A stretch of 64,000 bases of DNA from Dyadobacter sp. 676 (GCF_040448675.1 NZ_CP159289.1:7051001-7115000); one strand, 5' to 3'. Positions 48,758 to 58,631 are shown, counted from the stretch's first letter. Numbers and translations: made by a program. Notes: generated from the letters alone by a model not told the origin.

Positions 48758-48880
48758 ATGAAAAACCTTACGACCGACGATATCCTGAAAGTGGCTGTTT
48801 TTCTGCCGGTGCTGGTGCCTATTTACCTGGCATATGCCTGTTTTAAGGCCCTGAAGGCATTGCTTGAATTCCAGGACTGA
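48758..48880 (+). CDS. Putative 40-residue single-span membrane protein
   Basis: A 41-codon frame encodes MKNLTTDDILKVAVFLPVLV, a hydrophobic span continuing to about residue 28, then a charged end KALKALLEFQD. Composition and one-helix layout fit a small membrane protein. It lies ~85 bp after a terminator and ends 68 bp before the convergent susD stop. No family recognised. It is short, so coding status is tentative. Confidence 0.4.
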   Translation: MKNLTTDDILKVAVFLPVLVPIYLAYACFKALKALLEFQD

Positions 48881-48948
48881 TATACTCGCACCGCAGGAGC
48901 TTCATGCCCCGACGCGTACCGTAGCAAATGCTCCACACCATTTGTGGT

Positions 48949-50559
48949 CTACCAGTTGGGATTTTGCTTCATCTTGCTATTCGCATTTAGCTCGGTCAGC
49001 GGGATCGGCCAAACATAATCCCGCGCAGGATTGAATTTCCGCTGCTCCACCACCACGGGTTTGCCCGTCGCCGGATCCACGGCCCCGTACACCGTGCCGT
49101 TCAGCACCTTCTCGCCGATCTTCCAGCGACGGATGTCGTAAAAACGCTGGCCTTCGAATGCAAGCTCCACCTGCCGTTCCCTCCTCACGAACTCGCGCAT
49201 CTTTTCCTGCGTATTATACCTTTTCACGTCCACGTCCGGCATTCCCGCACGCTTGCGGATCATATTCAGGTAGCGGGTCACATCGGGGTCCTGCCATTTG
49301 CCCGTTTCGATCAACGCTTCCACGTAATTGAGCAATATTTCGGCATAGCGGATAATGAAAAAGTCGAGCTGGCCGTCGGCCTGGTTGCTGATATCCCTCG
49401 CATCCAGCCATTTTTTGATCCAGAAACCGGTCTGGGTCGACTGCGTCTGGCCAATCAGGTCTACGCTCGTGGTAGTGAAGGGGTCCATAACCTTGCCCAG
49501 GAAGGTCTCGCCGGGCGCCAGGATCGACGCTTTGAAACGCGGGTCGCGGTTATTGTTGAAATTGGGGTTCCTGACGTAAATCGCCATGCTGTCGGCACCA
49601 AGTTCCTGGATCGTTTTGCCCTGCTTCGTCTCGTAGGTGTTCACAATGGCCGCTGTGGGAGATGTGGTCGAGTTTGCCCCGCCGAAACTCTTGGGTCCCA
49701 GTCGCAGGAAAGCCTGGCGCTGGCCGGTACGGTAAAAGAAGATACGCTCCCTGTTGACTACGCCGGTGTAGGTGAACAGCGCTGCGTAATTGCCGATGTT
49801 GGGATCGGTGCTGTGATAGAGCTCGTAAATATTCTGGTCGATCACCTGTTTCGCCTTCATCGCCGCATTGGCATAGTCGTTCACAAACATATAAACCTCG
49901 CATTCCATGGCATAACAAATCGCCTTGTTGATACGGTACGCTTCGCTATCGGGATATTTGACGGGCAATACAGCCGCAGCCGCCTCCAGTTCGGCAATGA
50001 TGAACCGCAGCATTTCCTCCTGTGTCGGGCGGGCGGCATATTGCTCGGCAGGAGAAAGAGAATGGTCGACAATCGGCACCGGACCGAAATAGGCAAACAG
50101 CTCGAAATGGTACCACGCGCGTAACGCCCGTGCTTCGGCGGCATACCGCTCTTTCAGCGACGGGTCCTGCACGTATGCTTTGGCATAGTTTTCCAGAAAC
50201 CGGCACGCATTCCTGATCGCACGGTACTTATTGCGGTACTGCTGCAACGGGATTCCCGAAGAGCTGGTGGCCGTTCCCAATGTAAATACTTCAAAATCGG
50301 TATAATTGGCACGAAATACCGATTCGTCCGAAGCGCCGGACAAATGTACCCGCGCATTGGAATAGAAATCGTTGTAGACAATTACCCCCGACGGGACGCC
50401 CGCATAGATGTCTTCCAGCGCCGCCCTCAGGTCGGTTTCCAGGTTCCACCATTTTTCGTCCGTCGTGGCGGTCGGGTTGTCCCTTTCCAGAAAATCGGAG
50501 CAGGCGGCATGTATCAGCAGCAATGCCAGGCATATGCAGAGTGTTCTGTATCTTTTCAT
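48949..50559 (-). CDS. SusD/RagB-family lipoprotein
   Basis: 536 residues with a lipoprotein signal (MKRYRTLCICLALLLIHAAC). Early DEKWWNLETDLRAALEDIYAG, RALRAWYHFELFAYFGPVPIVD, the late RRERQVELAFEGQRFYDIRRWKI and the terminal NANSKMKQNPNW are classical SusD features. It is the partner of the STN-bearing SusC 17 bp upstream. No glycosidase gene follows on its strand in the window, so the cargo must be guessed from elsewhere. Confidence 0.93.
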   Translation of the reverse strand: MKRYRTLCICLALLLIHAACSDFLERDNPTATTDEKWWNLETDLRAALEDIYAGVPSGVIVYNDFYSNARVHLSGASDESVFRANYTDFEVFTLGTATSSSGIPLQQYRNKYRAIRNACRFLENYAKAYVQDPSLKERYAAEARALRAWYHFELFAYFGPVPIVDHSLSPAEQYAARPTQEEMLRFIIAELEAAAAVLPVKYPDSEAYRINKAICYAMECEVYMFVNDYANAAMKAKQVIDQNIYELYHSTDPNIGNYAALFTYTGVVNRERIFFYRTGQRQAFLRLGPKSFGGANSTTSPTAAIVNTYETKQGKTIQELGADSMAIYVRNPNFNNNRDPRFKASILAPGETFLGKVMDPFTTTSVDLIGQTQSTQTGFWIKKWLDARDISNQADGQLDFFIIRYAEILLNYVEALIETGKWQDPDVTRYLNMIRKRAGMPDVDVKRYNTQEKMREFVRRERQVELAFEGQRFYDIRRWKIGEKVLNGTVYGAVDPATGKPVVVEQRKFNPARDYVWPIPLTELNANSKMKQNPNW

Positions 50560-50576
50560 GGTATTTTCGGTATGGA

Positions 50577-53500
50577 TTAGAAGCGCACGTTCAGGCCGAT
50601 CGTGTTGGTTTTGAATAGCGGGTATGTGCCCTGGTCGCCCTTGGTCTCCGGGTCAATTACTTTCAGTTTCGTGAAAGTGAGCGGGTTCTGCGCATTCACA
50701 TACACACGCAGGCCACGGATATGCAGGCGGCGGCTTACGGCTTCGGGAAGATTGTAACCCAACTGCACATATTTGACCCGGGCGAATGCGCCATTAGCCT
50801 GCCAGAAGTCGGACAGCAGCCCGTTGTTACCCGGTGCGGTGAGCAGGCGCGGGAACCGGGCGTCGGGATTCTCGGCTGTCCAGTAATCTCGGTGCCAGTT
50901 CAATGGCGTTCCGCCTTCACCGGATACATTCAGCGGAATGGCGATCCGGCCGGTATAGAACACCGCCACCTTGCCGGTACCGGTGACGAGCGCTTCGAAA
51001 TCGAAATTCCGAACCCTGACAGAGAGGTTACCAAAATAGGTAGTCACGGGATCGACAGGGCCGAGGGCGACGCGGTCGTCGTTATTGATGATCCCGTCGC
51101 CGTTCATGTCGGCATAACGGATATCGCCCACCCCTTGCCCGGCAATAACCGGGACGTTGTTGTCCATGTCCCGCTGCTGGATCAGCCCCAGGCTCTTGTA
51201 CCCATAAAATTCCGTGATCGCCCGGCCTTTCTGCCGGATTTCGTTGCCGGCCACGATGGGCGTCTCCTGCGAGAGTTTCAGCCATTCCGACCTGTTGCGT
51301 GAATAGCCTAGGTTGACGCTGAAACTGATGCGCTCGGTGACCGAATGGTTAAAACCCGCTTTCAATTCCCATCCTTTGTTCACCACGCTTCCGATATTGA
51401 TCGGGCCGGTCAGCAGCGCCGACGTGAGTGTCGGTTGCGGGTTAAGAATCAGATCGGTCGTTTTCTTGTTGTACCAGTCAAAAGTAATGTCGAGTTTCCG
51501 GCCGAAAAGGCTCGCATCCGCGCCGATATCCAGAATACCCACTTTTTCCCAGGTAATATCCGGGTTGCCGATCGTACTTTCCGTACCATTGCCGGTGTTT
51601 ACGGTCGACTGGTAACGATACGGCTCGATATTGTTATTTCCGAGCATTCCGTAGGAGCCGCGCAGTTTGAGTTGTTTTACAAACGAAACGTCTTTCATAA
51701 AACCTTCGTTGCCGACATTCCAGCCCGCGGCCAGCGATGGGAAATTCCCCCATTTCTTTCCAGGCGCGAAGAGCGACGACCCATCCCGGCGCATCCCTGC
51801 TTCGAGCAGATATTTGTCCCTGAAACTGTAATAGGCTTTCCCGAACACCGAAAGCAGCCCGATTTCCTTCCAGGCATCGGCATTATTCATTTCCTGCGAA
51901 AAACCGGCGATGAAGTTCACCCGGTGGTCGCCGAAATTTTTGTTATAGTCGAGATTGCCGCCTGCATAGTAATAGCTCGACCGGTTGGTAGGCCCGGCCG
52001 ACTTGATCGTGCCGTAATCCCAGCCGGCTTTTTCGCCGGTGAAGTAATCGAAAAAAACAAACGACTCGCGGTCGGTTTTGTCGGCTCCCGACGACACGCG
52101 ATAGCTGAATTGCCCTTTCACCGTCAGGTCCCTCGAGACATCCCATTTGGGGCGGAGATTGATCAGCACCTCATCGCGGATGCGCCGGATGGTACCGCCC
52201 TTTTCGATCTGCGCCAGGGGATTCCAGCTCTCGCCATAGGTTCCGTAATAGCTGTACCCCGGCCTGTCGGGCTTCTCGGGGTATTTGGCCATGATATTCG
52301 GCGGGGCGGTGTAAATCCAGTTGAGCAGCCGCGCACTTTCGCCGCCATAGGCATAGGGCTGCAGCTGATCGTCCCGCGAGGCGAACAAATCCATAAAAAC
52401 CACCACGTCCTTACGTAAATCGATGCTGGTGTTGGCGCGGACATTGGCGCGGTTGAAGTTCGAGTTGGTCAGCATGCCGTCCTGCTTGAGATAATTGGCG
52501 GCGAGCGAAAAGCGGGCCGTATTGTTCCCGCCCGACACCTGCAATCCGTGCTGCTGGATCATGGAATTGGATTTGAGCAGCAGCTTGCCCCAATTGGTGT
52601 CGGGGTTGCGGAGCGGTTCCACGCCATTCCGGGTGTTGTTGATTACATCCTGCGAATAAGTCGGATCGCCGCCCGTGTTCCTGCGGGCCTCGTTTACCAT
52701 TTCCATGTAAGTGGCGGCGTCTACGAAATCGGGCTTGTACATGGGGCTCTGGTTGCCGTAAAACACATTGTACTGAACATCCACCTTGCCGGCGACGCCC
52801 CGTTTGGTCGTGATCAGGATCACGCCATTGCCCGCACGCGCGCCGTACACCGAAGCGGCCGCGGCGTCCTTGAGAATGGAGATACTCTCGATCGTATTCG
52901 GGTCCAGTTTGTTCATATCGAACGGAACACCGTCCACGAGTACCAGTGGCGACGAGCCCAGGAGCGACCCTACGCCCCGGATCTTGATCGAAGCCGCGTC
53001 GCCACCGGGAAGCCCGGAACTCTGGTTAACATTGATACCCGTCGTTCCGCCCTGTAATGCCTGCGAAAGCTGGGTAATGGGCTTGTTGTTCACGTTATTC
53101 ATGGAAATCGTACTCACGGAGCTTGCCAGGTATTTCACTTTTTGCTCCGAAAAACCGGTTACGACCACTTCGTTCAACGCGGTGGTGGTCTCGGGAAGCG
53201 AGATGACCAGGTTCCGCTCGTTGCCGTTCACCGTGTATTCCTTGCCCGTAAATCCGACGAAAGTGAACACCAGCACGTCTCCCATTCGGGTATAAATCTC
53301 AAAAAAACCGTCATTATCGGTGGTAGCGCCCTTTTGCGTGCCTTTAATGACCGCGGTAACGCCCACCAGCGGGCCGGGCGGTTCTTTCTGGTCGAGTACA
53401 CGGCCGCGCACGAGGATGGTATCCGCACGAACGCCTTTCGGCTTGCTCCGTTCGGGCATTTCCTCGCCTTTCCGGATCACTATGCTGTTGCCCATCAATG

Positions 53501-53828
53501 CGTAGGAAAGTCGGTAGGGTCGGAGTAATTTGGATAAAATATCACGAAGCTTCTCGTTTCTGGCCCGTATGGTGGTCGAAGGCATGGTGGCTGTCTTGCC
53601 TGCAAAAACGATATTGACATTCGCCCGGCCGGCGATCTCGTCCAGAGCGTCGGAGAGCGGAACATTTCTGAGGTGGATCGTTACGGGCTTTTCCAGCACT
53701 TGCGCGTTCGAGTCGCGGGCAGCGGACAGGGAAGCAGCGCAACATATAAGGCCAATGACGACGGCGCTGTATCTCATCGCGGTAAGAATATAGTGGACCA
53801 CTTCACTCCTTGGGAGAGATTTTTTCAT
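50577..53828 (-). CDS. SusC-family TonB-dependent transducer with STN domain
   Basis: 1083 residues from the ATG at 53828. After the signal region an STN (secretin/TonB N-terminal) domain is seen: VTIHLRNVPLSDALDEIAGRANVNIVFAG near residues 50-80, then the carboxypeptidase-like domain (VRGRVLDQKEPPGPLVGVTAVIKG), the SusC box LNEVVVTGFSEQKVKYLASSV, the plug motif SISILKDAAAASVYGARAGNG, and the barrel. The STN domain signals to a FecR-type anti-sigma, which is encoded directly upstream at 54018. The product should both import a ligand and induce its own transcript. Confidence 0.95.
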   Translation of the reverse strand: MKKSLPRSEVVHYILTAMRYSAVVIGLICCAASLSAARDSNAQVLEKPVTIHLRNVPLSDALDEIAGRANVNIVFAGKTATMPSTTIRARNEKLRDILSKLLRPYRLSYALMGNSIVIRKGEEMPERSKPKGVRADTILVRGRVLDQKEPPGPLVGVTAVIKGTQKGATTDNDGFFEIYTRMGDVLVFTFVGFTGKEYTVNGNERNLVISLPETTTALNEVVVTGFSEQKVKYLASSVSTISMNNVNNKPITQLSQALQGGTTGINVNQSSGLPGGDAASIKIRGVGSLLGSSPLVLVDGVPFDMNKLDPNTIESISILKDAAAASVYGARAGNGVILITTKRGVAGKVDVQYNVFYGNQSPMYKPDFVDAATYMEMVNEARRNTGGDPTYSQDVINNTRNGVEPLRNPDTNWGKLLLKSNSMIQQHGLQVSGGNNTARFSLAANYLKQDGMLTNSNFNRANVRANTSIDLRKDVVVFMDLFASRDDQLQPYAYGGESARLLNWIYTAPPNIMAKYPEKPDRPGYSYYGTYGESWNPLAQIEKGGTIRRIRDEVLINLRPKWDVSRDLTVKGQFSYRVSSGADKTDRESFVFFDYFTGEKAGWDYGTIKSAGPTNRSSYYYAGGNLDYNKNFGDHRVNFIAGFSQEMNNADAWKEIGLLSVFGKAYYSFRDKYLLEAGMRRDGSSLFAPGKKWGNFPSLAAGWNVGNEGFMKDVSFVKQLKLRGSYGMLGNNNIEPYRYQSTVNTGNGTESTIGNPDITWEKVGILDIGADASLFGRKLDITFDWYNKKTTDLILNPQPTLTSALLTGPINIGSVVNKGWELKAGFNHSVTERISFSVNLGYSRNRSEWLKLSQETPIVAGNEIRQKGRAITEFYGYKSLGLIQQRDMDNNVPVIAGQGVGDIRYADMNGDGIINNDDRVALGPVDPVTTYFGNLSVRVRNFDFEALVTGTGKVAVFYTGRIAIPLNVSGEGGTPLNWHRDYWTAENPDARFPRLLTAPGNNGLLSDFWQANGAFARVKYVQLGYNLPEAVSRRLHIRGLRVYVNAQNPLTFTKLKVIDPETKGDQGTYPLFKTNTIGLNVRF

Positions 53829-53930
53829 AATTTTGACAGGTTTAAAATGTAAATCAGCTGGTTGTGCGCGACGCCCTAGACTTCGACCCCTGTGGCGCCC
53901 GCGCAATTTTGAACTTGCATTTTGACTCTT

Positions 53931-53958
53931 TCCCCGGGTTCGCGTCCGGGGATTTTTT
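53931..53958 (+). terminator. Hairpin with U-tract, reading opposite to flanking genes
   Basis: TCCCCGG pairs with CCGGGGA over an eight-base loop, and TTTTTT follows only on the plus strand. It lies in the ~190-bp gap between fecR (ends 54018) and the STN-susC start (53828), both minus-strand. It would end an antisense transcript, or act as a folded element of the leader RNA. Confidence 0.4.
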
Positions 53959-54017
53959 CTAGGTAATGTGCTTCATATTTGCGCGGTTTGGTGAATACTA
54001 TTCCTGATTGTGTGTGC

Positions 54018-55034
54018 TCAAAGGCATTCGCCGGTAACCAGCGTATAGCCCGCCTGCCGGTTCCCTTCCAGCTTTCCACTCAGGGAAGCCGCAAGCATTC
54101 CGAGAATTTGCGTAACGGGCTCCGTGTCGTCGAAATCCGCATGGACGGGGCAATCGCGTGCCCGGTCGTCGAACTTCACCGCCACGTCGAACCGCCGTTC
54201 GAGCGTCCTTATGACCTCGTGCAGCGGGCTGTTGCGGAATTGCAGCCTGCCGTCCTTCCACACCGATAACCCGCCGGCATCGGGATATGCCCTGGCAAGG
54301 AGCCTGCGGTCGAATTTCCCGTAAACCGCCTGCTCGTCGGGTGAAAGCTCGACGGACGCCCCCGATTCCACCGAACTGACATTGACCCGCCCCGTCACCA
54401 CCGAAACGGCAATGGAGGAATCCTCCGGGTAAGCTTTGATATTGAAACTGGTGCCGATGACCCGCGTACGCAATGCGCCGGTGCAGATGACGAACGGGCG
54501 CGCCGTATCACGCGCGACCTCGAAGAATGCCTCGCCGGTAAGATTGACGTTCCGTTCCTTGTCCTGGAAAACGCGGGGATAATCGACCGAACTGCCGGCA
54601 TTCAGCCAGATATGCGAGCTGTCGGGCAGAACGACCTCCTTCTTTTCTCCCGCGGCCGCTTCGGCATGAAGCATTGCCACGGCCCCGCCGGCTTTTTCAC
54701 GACGGTTCAAAATGTATAGAACGGCTCCGGCCGAAAGCAAAACGAGCAGCCAGACGGCCGCATTCCGAATGTACGGGGCAATAAGCGGCCGCACGGGTTT
54801 CCGCACAGGGGTTGCGATCCGGTCGGCCAGGGAGGCGTAAACTTCCCGCACGGCAGGCCCGTATTTTTCGGCTCCGGCATCCGCCGCGTCGAGTTCTGCG
54901 GCGATCAGTCTCCGCAGCTGCTCTTCGTCCTCGCCGGTCCGGAAATGGGCCAGCAGCTTCGCCACTTCCTCCGGCGTGCATTTATTTTCAAGGAAGCGCC
55001 TGAACAGCGTTTCAATAGGGATAGGGTTTTCCAA
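54018..55034 (-). CDS. FecR-family anti-sigma factor
   Basis: 338 residues. A cytoplasmic N-terminal part (LFRRFLENKCTPEEVAKLLAHFR), one membrane span around residues 90-110 (AAVWLLVLLSAGAVLYIL), and the periplasmic FecR domain (LPDSSHIWLNAGSSVDYPRVF, LTGEAFFEVARD, VIGTSFNIKAYPEDSSIAVSVVTGRV) ending in a DUF4974-like segment. It holds the sigma factor at 55136 in check until the STN-SusC binds ligand. It is about 100 bp from the sigma gene on the same strand. Confidence 0.94.
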   Translation of the reverse strand: MENPIPIETLFRRFLENKCTPEEVAKLLAHFRTGEDEEQLRRLIAAELDAADAGAEKYGPAVREVYASLADRIATPVRKPVRPLIAPYIRNAAVWLLVLLSAGAVLYILNRREKAGGAVAMLHAEAAAGEKKEVVLPDSSHIWLNAGSSVDYPRVFQDKERNVNLTGEAFFEVARDTARPFVICTGALRTRVIGTSFNIKAYPEDSSIAVSVVTGRVNVSSVESGASVELSPDEQAVYGKFDRRLLARAYPDAGGLSVWKDGRLQFRNSPLHEVIRTLERRFDVAVKFDDRARDCPVHADFDDTEPVTQILGMLAASLSGKLEGNRQAGYTLVTGECL

Positions 55035-55135
55035 AATATTCGCGTTTTTTCGCTAATACGTTTCCCGGAAAAACATCCTCTGCTCTTCCCCGAAAAAAAA
55101 TTCAGTTTTTTCTTTGATGTATACCAAACCTGACA

Positions 55136-55747
55136 CTACAAATCGGCGCCAAGCAGGGCAATGACGAGCGAAAACGCCACGTCTGTCCGGCTGTTGAGAT
55201 AGGCTTTGATGAAACGGTTGGCTTTTACGATATGATCGCTGATGGTAGAGGGTGAAATGCCCAGCTGGACCGAGATTTCCTCGTAGGATTTGCCTTCGAT
55301 TTTACCCAGCACGTAAACCCGTCGCCGCATCTCGGGCAATCGGGCAATAGCGGCATTGATCAGTTCCAGGCTTTCATTGTAAATGACGGCTTCTTCCAGG
55401 TGACTGTATTGTCCTTCCAAAACATACAACAGCCTGTCGGACAGCTTTTTATCACGCGAAACTTTTCTGAAATGGTCATAAACGAGGTTTCCCGCCATCT
55501 TATAGAGAAATGACCTGAATGACCTTTCAGGGTCAATCTGCGTCCTCAATTCCCATATTTTCAGGAAGAGGTCCTGCAAGAGCTCCCTGGCGGTGTCTTC
55601 GCATTTCACAAGGCGCAGTATATTGGCGTAGAGTTTCAGGCTGTACTTTTCGTAAAGCACCGTAAATGCCGCGGCGTCACCGCCTGCCAGCTTTTCCAGT
55701 AGTATTTTTTCATTGATTTCCCCGGCCTGCAACATGTTTAGCGGCAT
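55136..55747 (-). CDS. ECF-family RNA polymerase sigma factor
   Basis: 203 residues from the ATG at 55747 (MPLNMLQAGEINEKILLEKL); an ATG at 55735 is also possible. Region 2 is seen in LYEKYSLKLYANILRLVKCEDTARELLQDLFLKIWE and SFRSFLYKMAGNLVYDHFRK, region 4 in LPEMRRRVYVLGKIEGKSYEEISVQLGISPSTISDHI. Its partner is the FecR anti-sigma downstream; together with the STN-SusC it forms a surface-signalling cassette. Confidence 0.94.
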   Translation of the reverse strand: MPLNMLQAGEINEKILLEKLAGGDAAAFTVLYEKYSLKLYANILRLVKCEDTARELLQDLFLKIWELRTQIDPERSFRSFLYKMAGNLVYDHFRKVSRDKKLSDRLLYVLEGQYSHLEEAVIYNESLELINAAIARLPEMRRRVYVLGKIEGKSYEEISVQLGISPSTISDHIVKANRFIKAYLNSRTDVAFSLVIALLGADL

Positions 55748-55998
55748 ATAATATCGTCGCCGGCGCACGCTCCGGCGCACGGTAAATATAATCTTTTGTA
55801 GATAAAACAAGTAAATATCCGGAAAACCACTATCCTGCCCTGTCGGATACGGCCACGGAATTGTCTGATCCGGCTACCGATTTGTCCGGTTCGGCGATGT
55901 TGCGATTTCCGTGTGACGAGCCGCGGCTAATTTTGAACCACCGGAACAGGAAAATTTCCTTGCGGAACATCAAGCCACCGACTTTAAACAATACCATC

Positions 55999-57042
55999 AT
56001 GGATAACAACAACCATTACAGCCGCCGCCATTTTCTGGGCCTTGCTACGCTCTCGTTCGCAGCTTCTCAGCTCCTGCCTTCGCGCGCATTCGCAAATACC
56101 GGAAGAAATCGCACACCGGACGGCGCTTTCACCACTTTCAGGGAAATCAAACAAATCGAGGCCGGCGTGTTAAATACAGGCTACGCGGAAACCGGTCCGG
56201 CGGACGGCCAACCGGTGATCCTGCTGCATGGCTGGCCGTACGATATCCACAGCTACGCCGAAACGGCCGCCTTGCTTGGCGACGCGGGCTACCGGGTGAT
56301 CGTGCCCCACCTTCGCGGCCATGGCACGACGAGGTTTCTTTCCGACAAAACCTTTCGCAATGGCCAGCAAGCGGCAGTAGCTACCGACATAATCGCCTTG
56401 ATGGACGCGTTGTATATCGGAAGGGCCGTCATCGGCGGCTTCGATTGGGGAGCGAGGACAGCCAACATCATCGCGGCGCTATGGCCCGAACGATGCAAGG
56501 CGATGGTGTCGGTGAACGGCTATCTCATCAACAACCTCGAAAGAAACAGGCAGCCGCTCGCCCCGGCGGCGGAATGGGGCTGGTGGTATCAATATTATTT
56601 CGCCACCGACCGCGGCAAAAAAGGTTACACGGCGAATTGGTACGATTTCAATAAGCTGATCTGGAAAAATATATCGCCGAAATGGGCATTCGACGACGCT
56701 ACCTACGCCCGCTCGGCCGAATCCTTTAAAAATCCCGATTATGCGGCCATTGTCATACACAACTACCGCTGGCGGCTCAGCCTCGAACCCGGCGAAAAAC
56801 AATATGACGAAATCGAGCAAAAACTCGCGGCCGGCCCGGTAATTCCGGTCCCCGCCGTAACCCTCGACGGCGATTCCGACGGCGTGGTACCTGCCGGCGA
56901 CGGCTCCGCATTCGCCCGCAAGTTCAGTGGCAGGCATGTGCACCGTGTCGTAAAGGGAGCCGGCCATAACCTGCCGCAGGAAGCGCCACGGGCATTTGCC
57001 GATGCCATTATCGAGGCGGACAACTTCGCAAATAACGGCTAA
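55999..57042 (+). CDS. Tat-exported alpha/beta hydrolase, epoxide-hydrolase-like
   Basis: 347 residues from the ATG at 55999. The N-terminus MDNNNHYSRRHFLGLATLSF is a twin-arginine signal. The fold motifs are ILLHGWPYD and the nucleophile elbow GGFDWGART, with aspartate (~149) instead of serine as in epoxide hydrolases and haloalkane dehalogenases; the catalytic histidine is in KGAGHNLPQEAP. It may open an epoxide or remove a halogen in the periplasm; substrate unknown. It is convergent with the GH28 gene, 5 bp away. Confidence 0.88.
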   Translation: MDNNNHYSRRHFLGLATLSFAASQLLPSRAFANTGRNRTPDGAFTTFREIKQIEAGVLNTGYAETGPADGQPVILLHGWPYDIHSYAETAALLGDAGYRVIVPHLRGHGTTRFLSDKTFRNGQQAAVATDIIALMDALYIGRAVIGGFDWGARTANIIAALWPERCKAMVSVNGYLINNLERNRQPLAPAAEWGWWYQYYFATDRGKKGYTANWYDFNKLIWKNISPKWAFDDATYARSAESFKNPDYAAIVIHNYRWRLSLEPGEKQYDEIEQKLAAGPVIPVPAVTLDGDSDGVVPAGDGSAFARKFSGRHVHRVVKGAGHNLPQEAPRAFADAIIEADNFANNG

Positions 57043-57047
57043 GCGCC

Positions 57048-58631
57048 CTATTCCCGGCCTTCGGGCTTTGCCGGGAGGCAATCCACAAAACGGATGTCCT
57101 TCGAATTTTGAATATCCATGGTCAGTTGCTTCCCGGGCGTTTCGAAAGTCACTTTTTCAAAAAGTACATGCCGGATATCCAGGCCGCGCAAAAGCGGATC
57201 GGTGGCGATAATGGACGCATTCCGGATCGTCACGCGCTCCGCGTCGCTCGCTTTGAATGCGGTCCGCACGTTAACACTGGCATTTTCGACGAGCAGGTTC
57301 GTCGCCGGCGATTCGGGAATGCCGGTGATATCCACGAATGTCCTGGCCTTTTCCACGACGATGTCCCGGGCCGTGATATTCCTGTATGCAGGTGTGAGCT
57401 TGTCCACGGGGCGTGCCGGAAGGCGGTCGGCGAGTTCGCCCACGTATTGCCTGCTGCCGAGCATATCGAATTTCACGGCGTCGCCGCGCAGTTTCATACG
57501 TATGCGCTCATACACAAGGTTATCGCCGCCGCCCGCACGCGAGCGCCGGGTTTTGAACCGCAGGCCGGTATCGGTATCGTCGAAAACGCAGTCGTGAACA
57601 TACAGGTTACGGATCATCCCGGCCGTTTCACTGCCGCAGGTAATGCCGCCGTGGCCCTGGCGCGCAAGGCAGTGGCGAATCACCACATTTTCGGTCGGCC
57701 TGTTCACCCGGATACCGTCCTCGCCCCGGCCGGCCTTGATCGTAAAGCAGTCGTCGCCGCTGCTTAATGTGCAGTATTCGATCAGCACGTTCCGCGACGA
57801 CTCGATATCGATGCCGTCCCCGCGCGGAATGCCCACCGAGCGCACCGTGATGCCCCTGATAACCACATTGTCGCAATACACCGGTACTACGTTCCAGAAA
57901 GGCGTATTTTCCAGGGTGATGCCTTCGATATAAACTTTTTTACAACGAATGGGCGAAACGAACATCGGCGGGAATATGAAGCCGCCATCCCTGCCGTCGT
58001 AAATCCTTTCTCCGACCGGCTTATCGGCCGGGACCACTTTTTCGATTACGTCGGTGGTCATAATCCGCTTCCTGACAGGCCCGTCGGGCGGGCCTATCAG
58101 TTTGCCTTTTCCGGTTACAGCGATATTTTCCTGGCCATCGGCATAAATCAATGCCCCGAGCGACATCAATTCCACGCCTTCGTTCCTGGTGAATACCGCC
58201 GGAAGATAATCGCCGATCTCCGCGCTGAAATGCAGCTCCGCGCCTTCACCGACATGCAGGTTTACATTGCTTTTCAGAATGATGCGTCCGGTTTTCCAGA
58301 CGCCCCGCGGAACCACGACCGTACCGCCGTTCTTTTTGCTCACCTCGTCGATGGCCGCCTGGATCGCCTGCGTGGCCATTATGCCCATACGAGCGCCTTT
58401 ATCGGTAATGCTCACCGTCAGCTCGGGGAAAACGGGTTTTACAAAAACAGGCATCGGGAAAGGCGCCCTTACCGGCGCGATGTCGGCCGGAAGTTTGGCG
58501 GCACCTACATCGGCGACCGTCGGAACCACGGCGCTCCCGCCGGGTTTTTGTGCGGAGGAAGAATTGATTTTTCCGACGCTTATCAGAATGAAAACAAATA
58601 TTGAAAATCCAGAACACTTCACGTGTATCAT
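57048..58631 (-). CDS. GH28-family (polygalacturonase-like) parallel-beta-helix glycosidase
   Basis: 527 residues with a signal peptide. The GH28 motifs are all present: GDGIDIESSRN (in place of NTDG), SSGDDCFTIKAG with the two catalytic aspartates, QGHGGITCGSE with the histidine, and GLRFKTRRS in place of RIK. Repeated short beta-coil turns follow. It would hydrolyse a galacturonan or rhamnogalacturonan-type bond. The AraC regulator gene lies 222 bp upstream on the same strand, with nothing clear between. Confidence 0.93.
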   Translation of the reverse strand: MIHVKCSGFSIFVFILISVGKINSSSAQKPGGSAVVPTVADVGAAKLPADIAPVRAPFPMPVFVKPVFPELTVSITDKGARMGIMATQAIQAAIDEVSKKNGGTVVVPRGVWKTGRIILKSNVNLHVGEGAELHFSAEIGDYLPAVFTRNEGVELMSLGALIYADGQENIAVTGKGKLIGPPDGPVRKRIMTTDVIEKVVPADKPVGERIYDGRDGGFIFPPMFVSPIRCKKVYIEGITLENTPFWNVVPVYCDNVVIRGITVRSVGIPRGDGIDIESSRNVLIEYCTLSSGDDCFTIKAGRGEDGIRVNRPTENVVIRHCLARQGHGGITCGSETAGMIRNLYVHDCVFDDTDTGLRFKTRRSRAGGGDNLVYERIRMKLRGDAVKFDMLGSRQYVGELADRLPARPVDKLTPAYRNITARDIVVEKARTFVDITGIPESPATNLLVENASVNVRTAFKASDAERVTIRNASIIATDPLLRGLDIRHVLFEKVTFETPGKQLTMDIQNSKDIRFVDCLPAKPEGRE

